NCBI RefSeq assembly: GCF_945277285.1
Contig: NZ_CALYPR010000006.1
Coordinates: 16,809 to 80,808, forward strand
Source of the DNA: an uncultured Bartonella sp.
GTDB taxonomy: Bacteria; Pseudomonadota; Alphaproteobacteria; Rhizobiales; Rhizobiaceae
Direction: 5' to 3'
DNA length: 64,000 nt
The translations under genes and the position numbers were made by a program. Positions 47,838 through 57,825 of the stretch are shown piece after piece (positions within the stretch are counted from its first letter, which is position 1; every line of letters begins with the position of its first letter). The notes beneath the pieces are model-generated. The model did no database searches and had not been told where the DNA came from. It saw nothing but the letters and a program-made list of their open reading frames with translations.

Positions 47838-49124
47838 ATGACACATAACAAAATATCTACCATAAAATATTCTATCGGGCGAAGGTTGTTTTTAAAATCA
47901 TTCGCGGCAGCAACGGCTTTGTCGTGTGCTCCTGCTATCGCCAAGGCAAACAGCCTGTTGTTTGCCCAATCGGGACGTGGCCGCTGGGACGATCAATTTG
48001 ATGCCAGTACTTCTGGAACAACAAAAGTTGCTTCCAATCAGCCTGTATTAAGTTTTGAAACAGTTGCAGATACAGAACGCGCAATCGCTCAATATGAGGA
48101 AATCGTCAACCGCGGTGGTTGGCAAAGGGTACCAACCGAGCAGGGTAAATTGCAAATCGGCGTTACCCATCCGGCCGTTATTGCTTTACGGCAGAGACTT
48201 GCTGCATCGGGCGATCTTAAGAGCGGAGTTGGCATGTCGCAATCTTTTGACTCTTATGTGGATGCTGCAGTTAAACGGTTCCAGCTTCGACACGGCCTGC
48301 CCGCCGATGGCGTGACCGGGGACTCGACTTATAAATCATTGAATGTAGACGCACAAACACGTCTTAATCAGCTGCAGATCAATGTCGGGCGGTTGAAGCC
48401 AAAAGTCGAAATGACGTCGAAAGAACAACGGTTTGTTATGGTCAATATTCCGGCTGCCCAGATTGAAGCGGTTGAAAACGGGGTTGTCGTACAAAGACAC
48501 ACGGCCGTTGTCGGCAAAATTGATAGGCAAACACCGTTGCTGGATTCTAAAATCAGCCAGATTATTCTCAATCCATTCTGGACAGTTCCGAAGTCGATTA
48601 TCCGTAAAGACATCATTCCATTGATGCAAAAGAATCCGTCATATCTGTCTGATAATAGTATCCATATTTTCAATAGCCGGGGCGAGGAAGTATCGCCAGA
48701 AAGCATTAATTGGCATAGTGATGAAGCCGTGAGCATGATGTTTAGGCAGGATCCGGGTAAAATCAATGCGATGTCATCAACAAAGATCAATTTTGCTAAT
48801 CCTTATTCTGTCTACATGCATGACACACCGATTCAGACACTCTTTAACAGTTTGATGCGTTTTGATTCGTCTGGCTGCATCCGTATTCAAAATATCCGTG
48901 ACCTTAATGTATGGATTTTGAAGAATACACCGGGATGGGACAGGGAGCGCATGGAAGCGGTGATTTCCTCACGACAAAATACGCCGATTAATATCCCCGA
49001 TCCAATACCATTGCATTTCGTTTATATCTCGGCATGGTCGACGGGCGAGGGGGTTGTGCAGTTTCGGGATGATATCTACCACATGGACGGTTCGTCCGAA
49101 TTGGCACTTGATACTGCGGGTTGA
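47838..49124 (+). CDS. L,D-transpeptidase (YcbB-like) with peptidoglycan-binding domain
   Basis: Exported enzyme that forms 3-3 crosslinks in peptidoglycan or attaches proteins to it. The ATG at 47838 gives 428 residues starting with a twin-arginine-like signal (GRRLFLKSF, Arg15-Arg16) and a hydrophobic stretch ending near AIAKA. A PG_binding_1 domain follows (VDAAVKRFQLRHGLPADGVTGDSTYKSL). The YkuD catalytic domain ends with YMHDTP and SSGCIRIQN, the latter holding the active-site Cys. A strong terminator follows. Confidence 0.92.
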   Translation: MTHNKISTIKYSIGRRLFLKSFAAATALSCAPAIAKANSLLFAQSGRGRWDDQFDASTSGTTKVASNQPVLSFETVADTERAIAQYEEIVNRGGWQRVPTEQGKLQIGVTHPAVIALRQRLAASGDLKSGVGMSQSFDSYVDAAVKRFQLRHGLPADGVTGDSTYKSLNVDAQTRLNQLQINVGRLKPKVEMTSKEQRFVMVNIPAAQIEAVENGVVVQRHTAVVGKIDRQTPLLDSKISQIILNPFWTVPKSIIRKDIIPLMQKNPSYLSDNSIHIFNSRGEEVSPESINWHSDEAVSMMFRQDPGKINAMSSTKINFANPYSVYMHDTPIQTLFNSLMRFDSSGCIRIQNIRDLNVWILKNTPGWDRERMEAVISSRQNTPINIPDPIPLHFVYISAWSTGEGVVQFRDDIYHMDGSSELALDTAG

Positions 49125-49146
49125 TCGGTTTTGCCAAAAAGTAATA

Positions 49147-49175
49147 AAAAACCGCCTTCTAGGCGGTTTTATTTT
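49147..49175 (+). terminator. terminator after the L,D-transpeptidase gene
   Basis: AAAACCGCC (49147-49155) pairs with GGCGGTTTT (49162-49170) around a 6-nt loop, followed by ATTTTAATTTTTT. It lies 22 bp past the stop codon. Confidence 0.9.
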
Positions 49176-49247
49176 AATTTTTTAAGGGGATGGTTACTCC
49201 TTCTAGTTTAATTGGAAAACAATGTCCTTTGTACCAGTTGAACGGGA

Positions 49248-51005
49248 ATGACAAAAAAGGCCGCATCGAAGACAATTTTAAACCGTTTTTTGCCGCAAAA
49301 CATGAGCATTGTTTTGCTGGCAACACTCTTTTGTTTTGTCTTAGGGCTTTTGTATTGTTTGTCAAAGCCAATTTTGTATGAGGCAAGTGTAAACATCGTT
49401 ATTAAGAAATCCGACAATCGCGCGTTGGATGAAAGCACACAAAATGATGTCGTCTCCAAACTGTTTTCGCAATCAGTTTATCAACAAACGGCCATTTTAT
49501 CGAACAAACAAAACAATTCCAAAAAATTTGATAATTTCTACCAATCGCTTTCCATAAGAGAAAATAAAGACCATATAGCGCTCACTTATGCTCATCAGAA
49601 CGCGACTTATGCGCAGCTGGTTTTGCAAAGTTTTCTGACAGCATTCCGCAAAGAACTTGCTGACGCCTATCCCAATGATTTGAGGTTAATCGAAGCAAGC
49701 CGCAGCAAACGCAATAGTCTGTTGGATCGTGCGCTGAAAAATTTTGGCAAAACCTTGCAAAACGGAGAACAGCAAAACAGTTACAACAGCCTCTTCGTTT
49801 CCCTTGTCGCTGCAATTGGTAACCGCGTAGCCTACAATGCTTCTATCAAGGTATTAAAAAACCTTTCGAACAGCCATCAGTCGCCGCTAAATTTGGATTT
49901 TATTGCCAATGACCCGAAGGTTTTAAAAACATCGAGCGATTATGCCAGATTAAATTCAGAAATTGCCTATATGAAAGGGCAATTGGGGGGTGACCATCCA
50001 CAAATAAAAGCGATGATAGCAGAACAGGATGCATTGGCGAGTGAACTCGACAAAAACATAAATCTGGCAATTAGTCGACTTTATACGGAAGCAGATCTTG
50101 CAGAAAACATTGAAAATGGCTTGCGGGACGAATTGAATAAAACCGGTGGCCCAAATCCACAGAATTACTACCATGCACTGACGGAACTGGAAAAGAACTT
50201 AAAATCAATTTGGGATGATTACGACCGGGCGGTAGAAAAGGCCGGAAGTTTTAAAGAGAATGATATTATTGTTGACACAGGGCCAGTAAAAATCAAGAAA
50301 CGGCCCGTTTTTTCACAATTTGGTGGAAAACTTTTCCTAGCGATTTTGCTTATTTTTTTGCTCTTCTTAATACTTTCTCTTTGTTTAAAAAAGTGGAGCC
50401 AGAGCGGGCTTATTAAAACCGAATATCGGGAAAAGACAGACGGTGAAAGCTTGAAGCCCAGTGTCTTAGACGGGCAGCGATCCGCTTTTGATCTAGACCA
50501 AATCACTACAAAGCTAAAACAGATCAACGCCGAATTCGTTTCTGTTGTCGGGGAGAACGCTGCTCGGGCTTCGGCGCGTTTGGCTATGGGGTTGAAGAAT
50601 GAAGGAGGGTCTATTCTCCTTGTTGATATCTCGACAAATGAGATTGGAAATTTGATCGGGCCACACCGCGGATTTACTGATATTCTTGCCGGTAATGCGG
50701 AGATTTCAGAAGTAATCTATCGGGACTATGATACAGGTATTGATATTTTACCCCACGGTGTTGCAAGCTCGTTCAAAGCCAAAGAGTTTTTAAAAGATAT
50801 TCCGACACTCATAAACTCGTTGAAGAGTAAATATGCGATCATCCTTGTCGCAATGACAACAGTGCCGGAATTCGGTGTGGAAGAATTATTCAAACAATCC
50901 GACTGTCTGATCATTTCGACAAATGATATGCCCGACGAACAAAAATGGCATAATCTATTCTTGAAATATTCCAAAAATTTAGTTTTCACACTTGCCGATA
51001 ATTAA
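49248..51005 (+). CDS. orphan Wzz/GumC-like membrane protein with degenerate BY-kinase-like domain
   Basis: 585 residues. Layout: short cytoplasmic N-terminus, transmembrane helix about 19-38, large periplasmic Wzz-type region with coiled-coil stretches (50-350), second helix 361-380, then a cytoplasmic region (425-585) resembling bacterial tyrosine kinases. The family copolymerises with polysaccharide export machines and controls chain length. The Walker A position reads VVGENAARASARLAMG without the GKS/T core, and the Walker B position reads IILVAMTTVPEF without Asp. Only the LLVDIS strand resembles Walker A'. No tyrosine-rich tail is seen. No polysaccharide gene is nearby. The ATG has GGGAATG context. 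Confidence 0.75.
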   Translation: MTKKAASKTILNRFLPQNMSIVLLATLFCFVLGLLYCLSKPILYEASVNIVIKKSDNRALDESTQNDVVSKLFSQSVYQQTAILSNKQNNSKKFDNFYQSLSIRENKDHIALTYAHQNATYAQLVLQSFLTAFRKELADAYPNDLRLIEASRSKRNSLLDRALKNFGKTLQNGEQQNSYNSLFVSLVAAIGNRVAYNASIKVLKNLSNSHQSPLNLDFIANDPKVLKTSSDYARLNSEIAYMKGQLGGDHPQIKAMIAEQDALASELDKNINLAISRLYTEADLAENIENGLRDELNKTGGPNPQNYYHALTELEKNLKSIWDDYDRAVEKAGSFKENDIIVDTGPVKIKKRPVFSQFGGKLFLAILLIFLLFLILSLCLKKWSQSGLIKTEYREKTDGESLKPSVLDGQRSAFDLDQITTKLKQINAEFVSVVGENAARASARLAMGLKNEGGSILLVDISTNEIGNLIGPHRGFTDILAGNAEISEVIYRDYDTGIDILPHGVASSFKAKEFLKDIPTLINSLKSKYAIILVAMTTVPEFGVEELFKQSDCLIISTNDMPDEQKWHNLFLKYSKNLVFTLADN

Positions 51006-51019
51006 AAAAATGGCGCAAA

Positions 51020-51036
51020 CGCGACGGCTTGTCGCG
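51020..51036 (+). other. hairpin downstream of the Wzz-like gene
   Basis: CGCGAC (51020-51025) pairs with GTCGCG (51031-51036) around a 5-nt loop, 15 bp past the stop. No T-run follows, so termination is uncertain. Confidence 0.35.
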
Positions 51037-51085
51037 GACTACGCCCTTGTTTTCTTGGATACATTGCTGCACGTATAGAAATAAC

Positions 51086-51097
51086 CGGAACGTTCCG
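51086..51097. promoter_or_regulatory. 12-bp palindrome upstream of ctaA
   Basis: CGGAACGTTCCG is a perfect palindrome 57 bp before the ctaA ATG. It may be a regulator site in the promoter region. No known regulator consensus was recognised. Confidence 0.3.
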
Positions 51098-51153
51098 ACG
51101 TAGCTGCCTGAATAAGATGCCGGGATAGAACTTTTGAGTGAAAGCTTCTTGTT

Positions 51154-52251
51154 ATGACAATGACCGCAATTGATGAAACCGTGCCTAATTTTAGGCAGGC
51201 ACGCAATCGGAAAATGATTCAGATTTGGCTTGATATTGTTTTAATTCTGTGTCTGGCAATTGTTATTGTTGGGGGAGCGACCCGTTTAACGGGATCCGGC
51301 TTGTCAATCACCGAGTGGAAGCCGGTACATGGCGTTATCCCGCCAATTGGGGAAGTCCAATGGCAGGACGAATTCGAGAAATATCAGCAGATTGCCCAAT
51401 ATAAAGTGGTCAATCAGGGAATGACCCTTTCTCAGTTCAAAGGAATTTTTTGGTGGGAATGGGCGCATCGTATTCTGGCACGTCTGGTCGGCCTTATCGC
51501 TTTATTTGGTCTTATCTGGTTTTGGGCAACTAAACGGATTGAGAAGACTTTTCTTGTGCAATTGATAGCTGTTCCGGTGATTATCGGTATTCAAGGAGCT
51601 ATCGGTTGGTGGATGGTTGCATCAGGGCTTGGTGCAAGCGATTTGACAAGTGTCAGCCAATATCGTTTGGCAATTCATCTTGTTACCGCTTGTATTGTGG
51701 TGATCTTTGTTACCTATGTCTCGCGAGGTCTTGCCGACTATAGTGATAAACCCGCTAATCGTAGCATTCAAAAATTTGCCGGTTGGCTCGTTTTAATGGT
51801 ACTTGTGCAGATTTATCTTGGCGCGTTGGTGGCAGGTCTTCACGCCGGTAAAGTTTATAATACCTGGCCGTTGATGGATGGGCAATTTGTGCCGGAAGGG
51901 TTGCTCGTTGACCATCCGGCGTGGCGCAATTTCTTCGAGAATAGATTGACCGTACAGTTTGTCCACCGCTGTTTTGCCTATCTATTGTTGTTGGTAGCAC
52001 TTGTTCATGCTTTTAATGTTGAAAAACTTGCCTCCGGTTCAACGCACGCGAGACGGGCAATGTTGTTGCTTCTGGCAATTCTTGTGCAGGCAATCTTTGG
52101 TGTTACCACGCTCTTATTGGAAGCGCCAATCAGCTGGGGATTAATTCATCAGGGTGTGGCCCTATTGGTGCTGGTTTTTGCAGTTGCCCATTGGCGAGCA
52201 ACAAAAGGCGCCTATCCGGTGGAAAGACAGATAAAAGAAAGCCACGTCTAA
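51154..52251 (+). CDS. ctaA: heme A synthase (COX15/CtaA)
   Basis: Inner-membrane enzyme that oxidises the C8 methyl of heme O to a formyl group, giving heme A for cytochrome aa3. The 365 residues have eight predicted helices. Family segments include [19 protein letters not shown] and [13 protein letters not shown] with a heme-ligand His, and [11 protein letters not shown] in the second half. It is followed by a strong terminator and lies convergent to argC. Confidence 0.96.
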   Translation: MTMTAIDETVPNFRQARNRKMIQIWLDIVLILCLAIVIVGGATRLTGSGLSITEWKPVHGVIPPIGEVQWQDEFEKYQQIAQYKVVNQGMTLSQFKGIFWWEWAHRILARLVGLIALFGLIWFWATKRIEKTFLVQLIAVPVIIGIQGAIGWWMVASGLGASDLTSVSQYRLAIHLVTACIVVIFVTYVSRGLADYSDKPANRSIQKFAGWLVLMVLVQIYLGALVAGLHAGKVYNTWPLMDGQFVPEGLLVDHPAWRNFFENRLTVQFVHRCFAYLLLLVALVHAFNVEKLASGSTHARRAMLLLLAILVQAIFGVTTLLLEAPISWGLIHQGVALLVLVFAVAHWRATKGAYPVERQIKESHV

Positions 52252-52280
52252 CCAGAAAGAAAGTCGAACTTGTGTTTTAT

Positions 52281-52309
52281 GACCGGGCATCACATTTGCC
52301 CGGTCTTTT
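52281..52309 (+). terminator. terminator of ctaA
   Basis: GACCGGGCA (52281-52289) pairs with TGCCCGGTC (52297-52305) around a 7-nt loop, followed by TTTT. The minus strand lacks a T-run, so it serves ctaA. Confidence 0.88.
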
Positions 52310-52352
52310 GTTTGACCCCTGATCTTTTTCTGATTCTTGTGTCTTCGACCAT

Positions 52353-53309
52353 TTACTCTAAATTTGAATTGACGACAGTTTTTCCGATCATCAAATCGAG
52401 ATTTTGAACGGCAGCACCAGAGGCTCCTTTGCCGAGATTATCAAGAACCGCGCAAAGGTTAAAAATTCCGTTTGAATCGTCGCCAAATACAAATATCTTC
52501 AGCTTGTCCGTATTAGCAAGAAGTTCGGCATCAAGTCGCGCAAGCTTGCTGTTTTCTTCTTCACTTGCAACGCTGACGATTTTATTATTTTGAAAATGCA
52601 TGTTGAAAATATCACGCAAATTCTGTGCAGTCACAGTCTTTGTTAAAAGCGAATTGTGGAGAGGTAAGTTGACGATCATGCCTTGCGGGAACCGGCCAAC
52701 GCTCGGCACAAAAACAGGCGATTGTGCCAATTGTCCATGAAAACGAATTTCCGTAATATGTTTATGTTTGAGGTTTAGCCCGTAAATGAAATAGTTGGCA
52801 AAAATTCCATCATCACCAGACGGGTTTTCCATTTGACCAATCATTTTTTTCCCGCCGCCGGTATAGCCGGAAACGGCATTGATCGAAACAGGATAATTTT
52901 CATCTATTATTCCGGCTTCACGCAACGGCCGGATAAGGCTTAATGCACCGGTTGGATAGCAACCGGGATTGGCAACCAAACGTGCTGATTTGATCCGTTC
53001 CGGCTGTCCCTTTGTCAATTCGGCAAAACCGTAAACCCAATCGGATGATACGCGGTGCGCTGTCGAGCTGTCGATAATGCGCAATTTATGATTAGCTGAC
53101 AGAGCGTTTACTGTCTCAATTGCAGCATCATCAGGAAGGCATAAAATAGCAATATCTGAGGAATTCAATCGTTCAAGACGTGCGGATAAGTCATGTCGCT
53201 TTTCAAGCGGAATAGAAAGAATGTCAAGATCATCACGTAAAGCAAGCCTTTTTCTGATCTGGAGGCCGGTTGTACCATGTTCGCCATCAATAAAAACTTT
53301 TGTCCGCAT
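52353..53309 (-). CDS. argC: N-acetyl-gamma-glutamyl-phosphate reductase, type 2
   Basis: Third step of arginine synthesis, reducing N-acetylglutamyl phosphate with NADPH. The 318-residue length and the MRTKVFIDGEHGTTGLQI start identify the shorter type 2 form. C117 in VANPGCYPTG is the acyl-enzyme nucleophile. No other arg gene is adjacent in this window. Confidence 0.95.
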   Translation of the reverse strand: MRTKVFIDGEHGTTGLQIRKRLALRDDLDILSIPLEKRHDLSARLERLNSSDIAILCLPDDAAIETVNALSANHKLRIIDSSTAHRVSSDWVYGFAELTKGQPERIKSARLVANPGCYPTGALSLIRPLREAGIIDENYPVSINAVSGYTGGGKKMIGQMENPSGDDGIFANYFIYGLNLKHKHITEIRFHGQLAQSPVFVPSVGRFPQGMIVNLPLHNSLLTKTVTAQNLRDIFNMHFQNNKIVSVASEEENSKLARLDAELLANTDKLKIFVFGDDSNGIFNLCAVLDNLGKGASGAAVQNLDLMIGKTVVNSNLE

Positions 53310-53663
53310 TGCTTTCGCCTATTTTATAGGGTGTGATTTGTATAAGAGAATTCGGGTTTGAACAACACGCTACTATAACAACATACTGCAGTCTGTAGCT
53401 CAAAATTACCGCTGATATTCTGCCTCACTAAAAATAAAAAATAAATAACTTTTGTATCCTGTATTTATCGTGCGGAATTTAACAAGTTGGGAATGAATGA
53501 ACGGGAAATGATGCAAAACAGGCCGATAACTCTGTATAAAATTCGACTGGCTTTTTTAAAGATTTTTTCTGGATTATTAGTTATTTTCTTGGAAAATGTT
53601 TAACATCTTGTAATGCTGTGATAGTTATTGAACGGCTTTTTTTCTTTAACAGGATCTTTTCCC
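53310..53663. other. divergent promoter region between argC and glyA
   Basis: No gene recognised. It must hold the leftward argC promoter and the rightward glyA promoter. A 12-codon in-frame extension upstream of glyA (from 53628) is not family-like. No glycine-riboswitch core was recognised. Confidence 0.45.
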
Positions 53664-54971
53664 ATGAGCGATCAATCAGATGTGGCGCAAAAGCGCTTTT
53701 TTAATGATAACCTTCAAACAACCGATTCAGAGATTTACGATGCTATTCGTGGCGAGCTTTCCCGTCAGCGCAATGAAATAGAATTGATTGCGTCAGAAAA
53801 TATCGTCTCGCGTGCTGTGCTTGAAGCACAAGGTTCGGTTTTAACCAATAAATATGCCGAAGGTTATCCGGGCAAGCGCTATTATGGCGGTTGCCAGTAT
53901 GTTGATGTGGTCGAAAATCTAGCTATTGAACGTGCAAAAAAGTTGTTCGGGGCGGCATTTGCCAATGTGCAGCCCAATTCAGGTAGCCAAATGAATCAGG
54001 CGGTGTTTTTTGCACTTTTAAAGCCGGGGGATACATTTATGGGACTGGATCTCAACTCCGGCGGGCATTTGACCCATGGATCGCCTGTTAACATGTCGGG
54101 CAAATGGTTTAATGTTGTCTCTTATGGTGTAAGAAGAGATGACCAGAAAATCGATATGGACGAAGTTGCCCGCATTGCTCATGAAAATAAACCGAAACTC
54201 ATTCTGGCTGGAGGGACCGCTTATTCGCGTTTTTGGGACTGGAAGCGGTTTCGTGAGATTGCCGACGAAGTCGGTGCATATCTGATGGTTGATATGGCCC
54301 ATATCGCTGGCCTCGTTGCTGGTGGTGTGCATCCTTCGCCCGTTCCTTATGCCCATGTCGTTACATCGACAACCCATAAGTCACTGCGTGGCCCACGCGG
54401 TGGTATGATTTTAACGAATGATGAAGCCATTGCTAAAAAGATCAATTCGGCTGTATTTCCGGGAATTCAGGGTGGGCCGCTGATGCATGTCATTGCGGCC
54501 AAGGCAGTCGCTTTTGGCGAGGCTTTGCAGCCGTCATTTAAGAACTACGCTAAAAATGTTGTTGCGAACGCAAAAATATTGTCGGCTCGATTGATTAAAA
54601 ATGGCCTTGATATTGTATCGGGTGGCACGGATAATCATCTTATGCTGGTTGATTTGCGTCCAAAAAATGCAACGGGCAAACGTGCCGAAAGTGCTTTGAG
54701 CAGAGCTCACATTACATGCAATAAAAATGGTATTCCTTTTGATCCGGAAAAACCGTTTGTAACTTCAGGTGTGCGGCTTGGCACGCCAGCCGGAACAACG
54801 CGCGGTTTTGGCAAAGCAGAGTTTGACGAGATTGGAGAGTTGATCTCGGAGGTTCTTGACGGCTTGAAATCTGCAAATTCGGATGAGGGAAATGCAGCGG
54901 TAGAAGCTCACGTAAGAGAAAAAGTACAGGCCTTGACCGAACGTTTTCCTTTATACCCTTATCTTGGCTGA
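53664..54971 (+). CDS. glyA: serine hydroxymethyltransferase
   Basis: PLP enzyme converting serine and tetrahydrofolate to glycine and methylenetetrahydrofolate, feeding ThyA. The ATG at 53664 (AGGA upstream) gives 435 residues. The PLP lysine is in [14 protein letters not shown]. Other signatures are the [20 protein letters not shown] start and the [13 protein letters not shown] loop. It leads the rightward glyA-nrdR-ribD-ribE run. Confidence 0.97.
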   Translation: MSDQSDVAQKRFFNDNLQTTDSEIYDAIRGELSRQRNEIELIASENIVSRAVLEAQGSVLTNKYAEGYPGKRYYGGCQYVDVVENLAIERAKKLFGAAFANVQPNSGSQMNQAVFFALLKPGDTFMGLDLNSGGHLTHGSPVNMSGKWFNVVSYGVRRDDQKIDMDEVARIAHENKPKLILAGGTAYSRFWDWKRFREIADEVGAYLMVDMAHIAGLVAGGVHPSPVPYAHVVTSTTHKSLRGPRGGMILTNDEAIAKKINSAVFPGIQGGPLMHVIAAKAVAFGEALQPSFKNYAKNVVANAKILSARLIKNGLDIVSGGTDNHLMLVDLRPKNATGKRAESALSRAHITCNKNGIPFDPEKPFVTSGVRLGTPAGTTRGFGKAEFDEIGELISEVLDGLKSANSDEGNAAVEAHVREKVQALTERFPLYPYLG

Positions 54972-54991
54972 TTGCTTGAACGGAGAAAAAA

Positions 54992-55474
54992 ATGCGGTGT
55001 CCTTACTGTCAATCCGAAGATACGCAGGTAAAGGACTCGCGTCCGGCCGAAGATGGTTCGGTTATTCGCCGCCGCCGTATCTGTCCGGTATGCGGCGGGC
55101 GTTTTACAACATTTGAACGTGTTCAATTGCGTGAGTTAATGGTTACCAAAAAGAGTGGCCGTCATGTTCCCTTTGACCGCGACAAACTTATGAGGTCGGT
55201 CGAAGTGGCGTTGCGCAAAAGAAACGTCGATTCCGAACGTGTCGAGCGCGCTGTTTCTGGTATTGTTCGGCAACTGGAGAGTTCGGGCGAACCTGAAATA
55301 TCATCAGAACTGATAGGCCATCTGGTAATGGAAGCCTTGAAGGGAATTGATGATATTGCCTATATCCGGTTCGCGTCAGTCTATCGTAATTTCCGCAATG
55401 CAAGCGATTTTCACGACGTGATTGACGAACTCTCGGATAGAGATGCCGAAAAAGAATCGACAAGTAATGGTTGA
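54992..55474 (+). CDS. nrdR: transcriptional repressor NrdR
   Basis: 160-residue zinc-ribbon/ATP-cone repressor of ribonucleotide reductase genes, sensing dATP versus ATP. The zinc cysteines are C3, C6, C31 and C34. The [17 protein letters not shown] segment completes the DNA-binding ribbon. An ATP-cone follows ([27 protein letters not shown]). Its stop overlaps the ribD start. Probable target boxes lie upstream of nrdJ at 42.8 kb. Confidence 0.97.
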   Translation: MRCPYCQSEDTQVKDSRPAEDGSVIRRRRICPVCGGRFTTFERVQLRELMVTKKSGRHVPFDRDKLMRSVEVALRKRNVDSERVERAVSGIVRQLESSGEPEISSELIGHLVMEALKGIDDIAYIRFASVYRNFRNASDFHDVIDELSDRDAEKESTSNG

Positions 55475-56576
55475 TAAAGCTGATCAGCGTTTTATGGCCG
55501 CGGCGATCCGTCTGGCCAAGCGCCATATCGGACAAACGTGCGAAAACCCGTCAGTCGGGGCTATTATTGTTGGCAATGATGGCTCGACAATTGTTGGTCA
55601 TGGCGTGACGGCAACAGGTGGTCGCCCCCACGCAGAAACACAAGCCCTTCTCATGGCAGGCGATAAAGCCAAGGGCGGCACTGCTTACGTTACATTGGAG
55701 CCATGTTCGCATTATGGCAAAACACCACCTTGCGCCAAGGCTCTCATTGATGCCGCTGTTAAACGTGTTGTTATTGCCCTTGCGGATCCTGATGAACGTG
55801 TTTCGGGCCGCGGTGTAAAAATGTTGGAAAATGCCGGTATCATTGTCAAGACCGGCGTATTGGCGGATTATGCTTATGAAGGTTTGAGCGCCTATTTGGC
55901 GACGCGAAGGTTTTCTCGTCCTGAAGTTACAGTGAAAATGGCAATTTCGGCTGATAACGGTATCGGGATTGCAGGTAAACGGGGTGTTGCAATCAGCAAT
56001 GAACTATCGCATGCGGTAAGTCATGGTATGCGTGCAGAACATCAAGCCATTATGGTGGGAAGCCGGACAGTGATTGTCGATGATCCTGATTTGACCTGTC
56101 GTCTTCCGGGGTTAGAAAACCGTTCACCAATCCGCATTGTTATTGACCCGAAATTATCCACTCCTGTTGGCTGCCGTTTGGTGCAAACGGCGCATATCGT
56201 ACCGACATGGGTTATTACAAAAAAAGGCTCTGAAGCGCACAAAAAGGCTAACCTAGGCCGATTGGGAGTGCGTGTTTTTGAAATTGACTGTGACGAAAAT
56301 GTTTTGAAGCCGAAGGATATTTTGAAACTGGTGTTTGAAAACAATGTAGCAAGCGTGCTGCTGGAGGGGGGGACAGCAATGGCGACTTCATTTCTTGAAA
56401 ATGAGGCAGTTGACAAAATTGTTCTGTTCCGTTCAAAAATCATATTAGGAGATAATCGGATAGCTGCTCCGGATTTCAAAAAATATTTGGCTAACTTTAG
56501 CAGGATTAATGAAGCCAAATTTGGCAAAGATAGCTATAGCGAATGGAGACGTCGTTTTAAATGTTTACCGGAATAG
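55467..56576 (+). CDS. ribD: bifunctional diaminohydroxyphosphoribosylaminopyrimidine deaminase / uracil reductase
   Basis: Second and third steps of riboflavin synthesis. The ATG at 55467 overlaps the nrdR stop and gives 369 residues starting [20 protein letters not shown]; an in-frame ATG at 55443 is possible. The deaminase domain has zinc ligands in HAETQAL and in [15 protein letters not shown]. The reductase domain (about 150-369) shows [10 protein letters not shown] and LLEGGTAMA. It overlaps ribE by 16 bp. Confidence 0.95.
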   Translation: MVDKADQRFMAAAIRLAKRHIGQTCENPSVGAIIVGNDGSTIVGHGVTATGGRPHAETQALLMAGDKAKGGTAYVTLEPCSHYGKTPPCAKALIDAAVKRVVIALADPDERVSGRGVKMLENAGIIVKTGVLADYAYEGLSAYLATRRFSRPEVTVKMAISADNGIGIAGKRGVAISNELSHAVSHGMRAEHQAIMVGSRTVIVDDPDLTCRLPGLENRSPIRIVIDPKLSTPVGCRLVQTAHIVPTWVITKKGSEAHKKANLGRLGVRVFEIDCDENVLKPKDILKLVFENNVASVLLEGGTAMATSFLENEAVDKIVLFRSKIILGDNRIAAPDFKKYLANFSRINEAKFGKDSYSEWRRRFKCLPE

Positions 56577-57169
56577 TGACAGATATTGGCGAGGTCACCA
56601 ATATAGAACCTTTAAATGAAGGCTTAAAAATTAAAATTTCAACGCATTATGATATTGATTCATTTGATCTAGGCGCGTCAATTGCCTGTTCAGGCGTTTG
56701 TTTGACAGTCGTAGAAAAAACTTCCGGCAACAACAATCGCTCTCGGTTTGCCGTTGAAGCATGGGAAGAGGCTTTGCGGTTAACCAATATTTCCAATTGG
56801 AAGGTTGGCAACCATATTAATCTTGAACGCTCTTTGAAACTTGGCGACGAGATGGGGGGGCATCTTGTTTCCGGGCATGTCGATGGGCAAGCGGAAATTG
56901 TTTCGGTAACAGAAGAGGGGGATGCACGACGTTTTCAATTAGAAGCTCCGCAAGAACTTGCGCCTTTTATTGCACGCAAAGGATCTGTCGCTTTGAATGG
57001 TACATCGCTTACGGTTAATGCAGTAAAAAATAATCTTTTTGATGTGTTGATTATTCGTCATACATTGGAAGTGACAACATGGGGTGAAATCAACAAAGGC
57101 GAAAAAGTGAATATTGAGGTTGACCAGCTTGCAAGATATGCTGCACGGCTTTCCGAATTTCGCAAATAG
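56561..57169 (+). CDS. ribE: riboflavin synthase (alpha chain)
   Basis: Dismutates two 6,7-dimethyl-8-ribityllumazines to riboflavin. The 202 residues are a tandem repeat of two lumazine-binding barrels starting [12 protein letters not shown]. Conserved segments are IACSGVCLTVVE in the first barrel, GGHLVSGHVDG, and VALNGTSLTVNAV in the second. It begins inside the end of ribD, so translation is coupled. Confidence 0.96.
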   Translation: MFTGIVTDIGEVTNIEPLNEGLKIKISTHYDIDSFDLGASIACSGVCLTVVEKTSGNNNRSRFAVEAWEEALRLTNISNWKVGNHINLERSLKLGDEMGGHLVSGHVDGQAEIVSVTEEGDARRFQLEAPQELAPFIARKGSVALNGTSLTVNAVKNNLFDVLIIRHTLEVTTWGEINKGEKVNIEVDQLARYAARLSEFRK

Positions 57170-57369
57170 CCTGTTTTTAAGCTGATAATATTAACCTCTT
57201 TTAATTTTAACTTTTTGATTACTATTCTTTAGAAACCATTTTTTGAAAAGCAGCTTTCGTATTTTCAAAAACTGATTTAAATGGAATAAGAGTGACAGAA
57301 CCGAGTGGCTATAGCGGCTTCGTGGAGCCATGGTATAGCGGCTTTTTTGCGTTGTAGGAACAACAGATC
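57170..57369 (+). promoter_or_regulatory. ribE-ribH gap with repeated GGCT/AGCC elements
   Basis: An 11-bp direct repeat TATAGCGGCTT occurs at 57310-57320 and 57334-57344, the second ending in a T6 run. The AGCC at 57327-57330 can pair with GGCT on either side, giving alternative short stems. The stems are weak. The FMN riboswitch consensus was not recognised. Confidence 0.3.
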
Positions 57370-57825
57370 ATGACAAAGAAAAATGGAAAAACATCACATG
57401 TCCTTATTGTAGAAGCCCGTTTTTATGATGAAATTTCCAATGCTTTGCTCAAAGGAGCGGTGGAAGCACTGAAAGAAGCGGATGCGGATTTTGATGTTGT
57501 GACTGTTCCGGGAGCTTTGGAGATTCCGGCAGCTATAGCTTTTGCTGAAAGAGGCGAAAAAAAATATGACGGTTACGTTGCCTTGGGATGTGTGATCAGA
57601 GGTGAAACCTATCATTTTGAAATTGTATCCAACGAATCATGTCGCGGTATTGCCGATTTAACTGTTCGTAAAAGACTTGCAATTGGAAATGGTATTTTGA
57701 CCGTAGAAAATGAAAAACAGGCTTGGGCGCGTGCTCAACCTGATAAGAAAAATAAGGGTGGTTTTGCTGCCAAAGCAGCGTTGCATATGATCGCGCTGAA
57801 AAAGAAATTCGGAGTAAACCGTTGA
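57370..57825 (+). CDS. ribH: 6,7-dimethyl-8-ribityllumazine synthase
   Basis: Condenses the pyrimidine and dihydroxybutanone phosphate to lumazine, the substrate of RibE. The 151 residues include [18 protein letters not shown], then [19 protein letters not shown] with the catalytic His. The stop codon overlaps the nusB start by 4 bases (TTGA), so ribH-nusB are coupled. Confidence 0.96.
   Translation: MTKKNGKTSHVLIVEARFYDEISNALLKGAVEALKEADADFDVVTVPGALEIPAAIAFAERGEKKYDGYVALGCVIRGETYHFEIVSNESCRGIADLTVRKRLAIGNGILTVENEKQAWARAQPDKKNKGGFAAKAALHMIALKKKFGVNR

Noticed and set aside
53310..53663. Glycine riboswitch upstream of glyA
   Set aside because: The region is AT-rich without the paired aptamer cores; nothing matches the consensus by eye.
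57170..57369. FMN riboswitch upstream of ribH
   Set aside because: The conserved RFN element segments are absent; only short repeats and weak stems are present.
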